Shown here: positions 1-4,499 of the stretch, piece after piece
How the letters are laid out: each line of letters starts with the position of its first letter
Position numbering within the stretch: position 1 is the first letter of the stretch
Assembly: GCA_030610515.1 (NCBI GenBank)
Contig: JAUWRQ010000094.1
Location: 1-5,689, forward strand
Reading direction: 5' to 3'
Source: Candidatus Eiseniibacteriota bacterium
Lineage (GTDB): Bacteria; Joyebacterota; Joyebacteria; Joyebacterales; Joyebacteraceae
Length of the DNA stretch: 5,689 nucleotides
The notes under the pieces: generated by a model
What the model saw: the letters and a program-made list of their open reading frames with translations, nothing else
Told to the model about the DNA's origin: nothing
Databases searched by the model: none
Translations under genes and position numbers: made by a program

Positions 1-61
1 AGCGCTGGATCGGCAGACCGGAGCACCGGCACGATCGAGCCGGAGATGGATCATACGAAGA
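1..61. other. Flank beyond the terminator, no gene supported
   Basis: A minus-strand ATG at about 54 opens a frame to the window edge (MIHLRLDRAG...), but no Shine-Dalgarno precedes it and too little is visible to judge. The plus-strand frames here are short, or are the antisense of the last pilin gene. Confidence 0.35.
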
Positions 62-87
62 AGGGCCGAGCTGTGATGCTCGGCCCT
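62..87 (-). terminator. Probable terminator at the end of the pilin cluster, possibly bidirectional
   Basis: agggccgagc (62-71) and gctcggccct (78-87) form a perfect 10-bp stem with a 6-base loop, beginning 85 bases after the stop of the last pilin gene. On the minus strand the stem is followed by TCTTCGTATG, and on the plus strand by CTCTCTTTGTGTG. Both are only moderately T-rich, so it could serve either direction. The position after the last gene supports a transcript end for the minus-strand cluster. Confidence 0.65.
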
Positions 88-172
88 CTCTCTTTGTGTG
101 GTTCCGGCGGACTCTGTCGTTCGGCAGCGTCGCCGGCCACGCCGGGCACGCTTCTCGACCGGGCCGTCGATC

Positions 173-1597
173 TCAGCCGTCCATCACTTCCCGCCAGGAC
201 AGCCTCTCGTATTCCCCGAGGACGAAGAAGTCGAAGAAGCTCGGCGGGGCGATGTTCAGCAGCCTCTCGTCGAAGTGGTAGTCCTTGTCGTAGCCCGTGT
301 GAACCTCATAGAAGCCCTCGTCGTTGACCACCCCTGAGCCGACGGGACCCCGGTGATCCTGAACGATGCTCCCATGAACCGTGAGCGTTCCCCTCGGGGA
401 TCCGGTGCTCCAGTTCTCCACCCGGAGGCCGTTGCTGAGCGCGATCATGGCTGCGTGGATCACGCAGTTGTCCTGGTTGGGAATGTTGTTCGCCACCGTG
501 ATGTCCGAACCCGAGATGAGGCCCAGGAGATCTTCGCAGCCGAAGAGGGGCCCGTTGGCGTCACTGTTCCTGTAGAGGAGGTCGTCGGTGATGTAGGCTT
601 GACCGTTTGTGGCGACCGTGAGGGTACCGTCCAGCGTTCCCGAGATGCTGTAGCTGCCGTTGACGTAGATGACGCCGTTGAACGTGTCAAGGTCCACGTC
701 GACCCAATCGCCGTTCGGGCTCTGGTAGCTGACGTAGCCGTACATGGGGTTCCCCTCGCCGTCGAGCCTCGAGAGGAAGATGTCGTAGTTCCCGTTCAGG
801 GCTATGCCCCCGTCCTGGGCCAGGGATTTGAGGCCATGGAGAACCTGGGTGCTCGGGAGCTCGAGCTCGTTCAGCCCCAGATCGTATCCCTCATGGAACG
901 TGGGGTAGTCGTGCGGAGGGTTGCTTGCAGCCGCGGACTCCACGTGCTGGTGCGGATCGCCGTTGTAGTACTCGAACGACGGGGTGTGGCTCTGCGTTTG
1001 GTCGTCCGGACCGCCGTAGGCGCTCATGACGCGGCCCAGGAAGACGGGGTCCCCGCGGATGCCGATCTGATCGTTCGAGAACACCGGGCCGTCGACGATG
1101 TCGGAGGAGGTGAACCAGGGGCGGGGCCCGCCGCCCGGCATGTGCTCCCGGTTGGTGAAGTACAGAAAATTGGCGAACGTCCCGTTCCCGACTTCAACCT
1201 CCAGGGTGCGTCCGAAGCGTCCGACCTGTCCGGTGGAGAGCACGGTGTAGATGCTGCGGGTCAGGCTCCCGTTCATGGGATCCGGCGTGATCGCGACCGA
1301 GTAGTCCCCTTCTCCGAAGGTCTCGGGGAGCTCCCCGAATGGGTGGAAGGTGACCGCGTCGTTCGGCGGCGGACTCTGCGCTTCCAGCCATGACTCCGCG
1401 CGGGAGAGCCCGCCCTCCGCAAGGTAGAAGGCCTTCATCCGCTCCGCCTCGCCGACGGTGAGGGTCGCGTCCTGCACGCCGAACTGAAGGACAGTGACTC
1501 CCAGAATGAGAGCGATGACGACGCCCCACATGACCGCCATGAGGGCGGAACCTGATCGGTCCCGCAGCCTCGCCGCGGCCCGTCTGCTGGTGTTCAT
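173..1597 (-). CDS. PilX-type minor pilin with DUF4900-like body (paralogue 1)
   Basis: 474 residues from ATG 1597 to TGA. Leader 1-16 is basic (RRAAARLRDRSG), then a hydrophobic helix of about 17-39 (SALMAVMWGVVIALILGVTV). AFYLAEGGLSRAESWLEAQ (56-74) is the PilX-type signature. Position +5 after G16 is Ala. The DUF4900-like body starts near YFTNREHMPGGG (146-157) and continues with WFTSSDIVDGPVFSND, GDPVFLG and GGPDD, then HVESAAASNPPHDYPTFHEG. The beta-rich region, about 306-415, includes NGVIYVNGSYSISGTLDG, DLLGLISGSD, IHAAMIALS and GSPRGTLTVHGSIVQ. The tail has DKDYHFDER, PPSF and WREVMDG. Only two Cys, 354 and 378, are present; both are conserved in the other two paralogues. It is closest to paralogue 2 by eye (for example SDANGP, DLLGLI, CVIHAAM, RVENW and GSPRGTLT are shared). 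It is the last gene of the cluster, with its own strong ribosome binding site after a long spacer. Likely a minor or tip pilin with an extracellular domain; the target is unknown. Confidence 0.9.
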   Translation of the reverse strand: MNTSRRAAARLRDRSGSALMAVMWGVVIALILGVTVLQFGVQDATLTVGEAERMKAFYLAEGGLSRAESWLEAQSPPPNDAVTFHPFGELPETFGEGDYSVAITPDPMNGSLTRSIYTVLSTGQVGRFGRTLEVEVGNGTFANFLYFTNREHMPGGGPRPWFTSSDIVDGPVFSNDQIGIRGDPVFLGRVMSAYGGPDDQTQSHTPSFEYYNGDPHQHVESAAASNPPHDYPTFHEGYDLGLNELELPSTQVLHGLKSLAQDGGIALNGNYDIFLSRLDGEGNPMYGYVSYQSPNGDWVDVDLDTFNGVIYVNGSYSISGTLDGTLTVATNGQAYITDDLLYRNSDANGPLFGCEDLLGLISGSDITVANNIPNQDNCVIHAAMIALSNGLRVENWSTGSPRGTLTVHGSIVQDHRGPVGSGVVNDEGFYEVHTGYDKDYHFDERLLNIAPPSFFDFFVLGEYERLSWREVMDG

Positions 1598-1601
1598 CGT
1601 T

Positions 1602-1607
1602 ACCTCC
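1602..1607 (-). promoter_or_regulatory. Strong ribosome binding site for PilX-like paralogue 1
   Basis: GGAGGT on the minus strand, 4 bases before ATG at 1597. It selects this ATG over an in-frame GTG at 1630, which has no such site. With the ATG, the basic leader length also matches that of paralogue 2. Confidence 0.85.
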
Positions 1608-1781
1608 ACTGAGGCGCGCCCTGCGCCCACGTCCTGAACAGGCCGGAGTCAACGCCGGTATCATGCATGACAGGGAGCATAAGGTGTGCCATGTTCTGGA
1701 CGGTAGTCAGGTAAATCGGCGGCCCGTTTGCGCGCTTTCCGGGGGCAGAGAGGGGGCGTGGAGCGGTGCCGGTGCACGACG

Positions 1782-1807
1782 ACGGCCGCCCCGTGGAGGG
1801 CGGCCGT
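1782..1807 (-). terminator. Perfect 10-bp hairpin after paralogue 2, possible terminator or attenuator
   Basis: acggccgccc (1782-1791) and gggcggccgt (1798-1807) are exact inverted copies with a 6-base loop, beginning 44 bases after the paralogue 2 stop. The stem is very G+C-rich, but the minus-strand bases after it (GTCGTGCACC) contain no U-tract. It may therefore act as a partial terminator, an mRNA 3'-end stabiliser or an attenuator ahead of the last gene. Confidence 0.45.
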
Positions 1808-1851
1808 TGTGGAGGAGACGGCGGACAGCGCTCCGGAAGCCTCACCGGGCA

Positions 1852-3288
1852 TCAGCAGTCCGGCGTGATCTCGCGCCAGTAGAGCTTCGTGTAGAAGCCG
1901 CTCTGGAGGAACTCGATGAACCCCGGGGGCGAGTAGTTGCGGAGGCGGACATCGTAGTGGTAGTCCTTCTGGTAGCCGGTCGAGATGATGAACTCGCCGT
2001 CCTGCCAGTAGCCGGTTCCCACGGGACCCCGGAAATCCTGTGCCAGGCTGCCGTAGAGCGTGAGCGTTCCTCTCGGGGAACCGACGTTCCAGTTTTCGAC
2101 CCTCATGGTGTTGTTGATCGCGACCATCGCGGCGTGGATGACGCAGTCGGTCTGGTTGGGCTCGTTGTTCACGATGTTGATGTCGGTCCCTGCTATGAGC
2201 CCGAGGAGGTCGTCGCAGTTGGGGCTGGGGCCGTTCGCATCGCTGTCCCGGTAGAGCACGTCGTCGACGACGTCGACGAAACCTCCGGACACGATCGTGA
2301 CCTCGCCGTCGAGCGTGCCTCGGATCGTCAGGCCGCTGTGGACGTAGATGATCCCGTTGAAGCCGTGGAGGTCGACGTCGGTCCACTCGTTCTTGTCCTT
2401 CCTGCTATAGCTCACGTAGCCGTACGTCGGCTCGCCGTTCTCGTCGGGACGGCTCAGCCAGATGTCGTAGGGCCCCAGGGTAAGGGTGATCCCAGCCGCT
2501 GCCGCCATGACCTCGAGGTCGTTCACGGCGCTGGCTGTCGGGTAGTCGATCTCCGGAAGCCCGAGCTCGTACCCCTCGTGGAAGATCGGATTGTCGTGCG
2601 GAGCGTTGCTGGGTGCTGCGGACTCGATGTGGTTGTGCTCGTTGCCGTTGTAGTAGAGGAACCCCGGGTCGTTGCCGGCATCGTCCGGGCCGCCGTAGGC
2701 GCTTCCCACAATGTCCAGGAACTCGGGATCGCCGAAGATGCTGATCTGGTCGTTCGTGAACATGGGGCCGTCGATGACGTCGCTGTCGCAGAACCAGAGC
2801 GGGGTTCCGCCGCCCGGCATGGACTCTCGGTTGGTCAGGTAGAGATAGTTCGCGACCGTCCCGGTGGAGACATCGAGCTCGAGAATGCGCGTGCGCCCCT
2901 CCGAGGTGGCGGTGGAGCGGATCGTGTAGATGAGCCGCGTCGCTCCGGGATTGAGCGCGTCGGGCTCGATCGTGACGGTGTAGGTTCCTCCGGCGAGCGT
3001 CTGGGGATACGCGCCGAACGGGTGCATCGTCGTGGTGGAATCGGGGGGCGCGTCCTGGGCCTTGAGCCAGGAGAGTCCCATCGCCAGTCCCGACTCCGCC
3101 AGGAAGAGCGCGCGGGCGTGGCTCTCGTCGCGCTTGGCGAGAACGGCGTCCTGCCAGCCGAACTGGAACACCGTCAGGGAGAGAATGAGCATGGCGGTGG
3201 CCATGAACGTCACGGCCACGAGCGCGGAGCCGCGAGCGTTCCAGCGGCGTTCTCTCCTCCATCTCATGAATCGTCTGAAGGCTGTCAT
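1852..3288 (-). CDS. PilX-type minor pilin with DUF4900-like body (paralogue 2)
   Basis: 478 residues, ATG to TGA. Residues 1-20 are a basic leader (FRRFMRWRRERRWNARG). Then comes a hydrophobic helix, about 21-44, starting SALVAVTFMATAML. The segment ALFLAESGLAMGLSWLKAQ (60-78) is the hallmark amphipathic part of PilX N-terminal domains. The +5 residue of the putative mature protein (after G20) is Ala, not Glu. The DUF4900-like part begins near YLTNRESMPGG (150-160), with LWFCDSDVIDGPMFTND and IFGDPEF. A beta-rich, probably beta-helical, region covers about 310-420 (NGIIYVHSGLTIRGTLDGEV, LLGLIAGTDINIV, IHAAMVAI, RGTLTLYGSLAQ). The protein ends QKDYHYDVR, PPGF and WRE. Cys are 167, 358, 382 and 478 (the last residue). 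It is much larger than proteobacterial PilX, nearer to GspK-like tip proteins in scale. It follows the PilV-like gene after 92 bases. Likely role: membrane-anchored tip or minor subunit with a large exposed domain; the ligand is unknown. Confidence 0.9.
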   Translation of the reverse strand: MTAFRRFMRWRRERRWNARGSALVAVTFMATAMLILSLTVFQFGWQDAVLAKRDESHARALFLAESGLAMGLSWLKAQDAPPDSTTTMHPFGAYPQTLAGGTYTVTIEPDALNPGATRLIYTIRSTATSEGRTRILELDVSTGTVANYLYLTNRESMPGGGTPLWFCDSDVIDGPMFTNDQISIFGDPEFLDIVGSAYGGPDDAGNDPGFLYYNGNEHNHIESAAPSNAPHDNPIFHEGYELGLPEIDYPTASAVNDLEVMAAAAGITLTLGPYDIWLSRPDENGEPTYGYVSYSRKDKNEWTDVDLHGFNGIIYVHSGLTIRGTLDGEVTIVSGGFVDVVDDVLYRDSDANGPSPNCDDLLGLIAGTDINIVNNEPNQTDCVIHAAMVAINNTMRVENWNVGSPRGTLTLYGSLAQDFRGPVGTGYWQDGEFIISTGYQKDYHYDVRLRNYSPPGFIEFLQSGFYTKLYWREITPDC

Positions 3289-3292
3289 GACT

Positions 3293-3300
3293 TCACCCCC
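3293..3300 (-). promoter_or_regulatory. Ribosome binding site for PilX-like paralogue 2
   Basis: The minus strand reads GAGGGGGTGAAGTC before ATG at 3288. GGGGGTGA matches the anti-Shine-Dalgarno complement GGAGGTGA with one mismatch and ends 4 bases before the start. This supports the first Met rather than Met8. Confidence 0.65.
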
Positions 3301-3314
3301 TCTTCTTCGCCCTG

Positions 3315-3328
3315 GCCGTCCTCACGGC
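3315..3328 (-). other. Short hairpin in the leader of PilX-like paralogue 2
   Basis: On the minus strand GCCGT-GAGG-ACGGC forms a perfect 5-bp stem with a GAGG loop, 26 bases before the ATG at 3288. It is small and could be chance in G+C-rich DNA. It does not cover the predicted Shine-Dalgarno. Confidence 0.25.
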
Positions 3329-3344
3329 ACTTCGGCGAACACCT

Positions 3345-3387
3345 GCGCCTACCCTGCCCGGTCGCAGGGGGGCGGCGCGCCTACCCT
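3345..3387. repeat. 11-bp direct repeat flanking a small hairpin at the pilV-like gene end
   Basis: gcgcctaccct occurs at 3345-3355 and again at 3377-3387, 32 bases apart. On the minus strand the repeat includes the TAG stop of the PilV-like gene and a second copy of that TAG context. Between the copies, ccctgc (3352-3357) pairs with gcaggg (3364-3369) around a 6-base loop, and gcgcc (3345-3349) can pair with ggcgc (3374-3378) as an interrupted outer stem. There is no U-tract, so this is not a clear terminator. It may be a small tandem duplication or an mRNA structure between genes. Confidence 0.5.
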
Positions 3388-3917
3388 CCGATCAGCGTCG
3401 TTACGGTGAGGCTGTCGCGTGGCGAGGCCGACGGCCAGACGAGCTTCACCTCGACCTCCTTGGCGTAGACGGGATCCCCCGGACTCGACCACACGGCCTC
3501 CGTCACGAACCAGGTCAGGCTTCCGAGCACGTCGTTCCCGGCATGAGAGTCGCCGCGGGTATTCACCACGATGCCGGGATCGCTGGGGTGCGCGCCGACA
3601 TCGAGGTTGACGCTCTGAACGTTGGCGTCGTTCCCGCTCGAGCCGTAGCCTGCCTGCATCAGCTGCTCGACCTTCCGCTCCACGAGGCGCAGCGCCATCC
3701 GCTTCTCACCCCGGTGCGCGGCGAGGATCCTCCCTGAGACGAGGGAGTTGAAGATCGGAACGATCACGATGCTGAGCACCACTACCGAGACGAGGATCTC
3801 CACCATTCCGAGCCCCGCGCTCGCGCCCCCCCCGAGGAGAGGCGGAGCGAGGGGACGGGTCCTCCTGCGGCTCCTGCGAACTGCGGGGCCACCCGCTCTC
3901 CGCTCTACAGTCCTCAT
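3381..3917 (-). CDS. PilV/GspI-like minor prepilin
   Basis: 178 residues from the ATG at 3917 to TAG. The leader is unusually long (35 residues) and rich in Arg, with RRSRRRTR around 15-22 and a small-residue run GGGASAG before the cut. The predicted cleavage is G35/L36, giving mature LGMVEILVS with Glu at +5 (E40) and a hydrophobic helix of about 36-60. The GMVEILVSVVVLSI...F sequence followed by a basic LVERKVEQLMQAGY helix is the typical PilV/GspI pattern (a segment after the helix with A..LAE...E). The body, about 90-178, has a short beta-rich end, EVEVKLVWP, then TVTTLIGG. There is no cysteine. The gene starts 25 bases after the PilW-like stop and precedes a PilX-like gene, matching the order of I/J/K-type minor pilins. 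Likely role: minor pilin in the priming and tip complex. The family is secure at the prepilin level; the PilV label rests on N-terminal pattern and context. Confidence 0.85.
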   Translation of the reverse strand: MRTVERRAGGPAVRRSRRRTRPLAPPLLGGGASAGLGMVEILVSVVVLSIVIVPIFNSLVSGRILAAHRGEKRMALRLVERKVEQLMQAGYGSSGNDANVQSVNLDVGAHPSDPGIVVNTRGDSHAGNDVLGSLTWFVTEAVWSSPGDPVYAKEVEVKLVWPSASPRDSLTVTTLIGG

Positions 3918-3925
3918 CAGTCGAC

Positions 3926-3930
3926 CCTCC
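3926..3930 (-). promoter_or_regulatory. Ribosome binding site that decides the PilV-like start
   Basis: GGAGG on the minus strand, 8 bases before ATG at 3917. The longer reading frame would begin at a TTG at 3938, with no matching Shine-Dalgarno at the right distance, so the ATG is preferred. Confidence 0.8.
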
Positions 3931-3942
3931 GTCTTCAAGAGA

Positions 3943-4485
3943 TCAGTTCCTGCACGATATCGTCGAGGACATGAGCACCAGGTGGTCGTCGCTCGTGGCT
4001 TGCTCCGTACCCATGTCGCCCCTGATCACGATGTCAATGTTGACCGTCCTGCCGTTGCTACTCACGAACGAGAGGGAGTCCGCGCCGTCCACGAGGACCA
4101 TGCCCGTGTGGTTTCGCAGACATCCCTGGTCGTCCACGTAGAAGCTGGCCACCAGACTATCGGTGCTTCCGGTCCAGAAGAGGATCCTCAGCGAATCGCC
4201 GGCCGCGCCGATGTCCACGGTGCTGCCCTTCCGGATGGCACGGCCCATGACCTCCAGCGCGAACGACGCCTCTCGCTGCACTCGCGTGAGGGTCGACGTG
4301 CCCTCCCACGACCGCGTCGTACCGAGGTACGTTGCGACGGTCGCCATGATGACGGTGAGCACCGCGCCGATCGAGACCAGGAGCTCGATGATGGTGAAGC
4401 CGGCCTGCGCGCGGACGGGCGCCACGAACGTTCCGCGACGATCGGCCCGCCCGTCTCCTCGTTTCCTGCGTGTTCTCGTTTTCAT
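3943..4485 (-). CDS. PilW/GspJ-like minor prepilin
   Basis: 180 residues, ATG start with a strong AAGGAG, TGA stop. Residues 1-29 form an Arg/Lys-rich class III leader ending QAG; the predicted prepilin peptidase cut is G29/F30, giving mature FTIIELLVS with Glu at +5. A hydrophobic helix covers about 30-52. The helical extension GTTRSWEGTSTLTRVQREAS, followed by FALEVMGRAIRKG, resembles the PilW/GspJ region after the membrane helix (an L..M.R.IR segment). The mature size of about 151 residues suits a minor pilin or pseudopilin. The C-terminal part is beta-rich with Cys122 and Cys178; the second lies three residues from the end, so a loop-closing disulfide like that of many type IV pilins is possible. 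It sits between a PilX-like and a PilV-like gene, the usual company of PilW/GspJ. Expected role: inner-membrane prepilin that joins the assembly-priming and tip complex. The prepilin assignment is firm; PilW rather than another minor pilin is likely but not proven. Confidence 0.87.
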   Translation of the reverse strand: MKTRTRRKRGDGRADRRGTFVAPVRAQAGFTIIELLVSIGAVLTVIMATVATYLGTTRSWEGTSTLTRVQREASFALEVMGRAIRKGSTVDIGAAGDSLRILFWTGSTDSLVASFYVDDQGCLRNHTGMVLVDGADSLSFVSSNGRTVNIDIVIRGDMGTEQATSDDHLVLMSSTISCRN

Positions 4486-4492
4486 GGTCGCG

Positions 4493-4499
4493 CTCCTTA
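4493..4499 (-). promoter_or_regulatory. Ribosome binding site overlapping the upstream stop codon
   Basis: The minus strand reads TAAGGAG, then 7 bases, then ATG at 4485. The TAA that ends the upstream PilX-like gene (4499-4497) forms the first part of the AAGGAG Shine-Dalgarno. A ribosome terminating there covers the next start site, which favours translational coupling of the PilX-like and PilW-like proteins. It also fixes the start of the downstream gene. Confidence 0.85.

Larger units (their letters stand above)
1598..1851. other. 254-base intergenic spacer between PilX-like paralogues 2 and 1
   Basis: This is the largest gap in the cluster. It contains a perfect hairpin at 1782-1807 and the ribosome binding site of the next gene. 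I see no convincing sigma70 promoter: a TTGACT on the minus strand (1652-1647) lacks a plausible -10 element downstream. A reading frame across most of the gap (GTG at 1845 to 1600) has low-complexity Pro/Arg-rich translation, runs through the hairpin and has no recognisable domain, so I do not call it a gene. The spacer may hold a second promoter or an attenuator that separates expression of the last gene. Confidence 0.5.

Noticed and set aside
353..1393. A 346-codon open frame on the plus strand
   Set aside because: It is antisense to paralogue 1, with the same low-complexity Val/Arg-rich composition. The minus-strand protein has clear homologues within the window, so this is a shadow.
1598..1630. 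GTG start giving paralogue 1 eleven more residues
   Set aside because: The GTG has no good Shine-Dalgarno, whereas ATG at 1597 has GGAGGT 4 bases upstream and gives a leader like that of paralogue 2.
1647..1652. TTGACT as a -35 promoter element for paralogue 1
   Set aside because: The bases about 17 downstream are G+C-rich with no TATAAT-like hexamer, so the match is probably chance.
1600..1845. 81-codon minus-strand frame in the intergenic spacer
   Set aside because: It starts at a GTG without a ribosome binding site, runs through the hairpin and has a Pro/Arg-rich translation with no domain.
1663..3468. A 601-codon open frame on the plus strand
   Set aside because: It is antisense to paralogue 2 and overlaps its neighbours. 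Its translation is Val/Arg/Asp-rich with no domain, as expected from the reverse complement of G+C-rich coding DNA, and no ribosome binding site supports it.
3918..3938. TTG start giving the PilV-like protein seven more residues
   Set aside because: The GGAGG at 3930-3926 is placed correctly for ATG 3917 and lies inside the extended reading frame.
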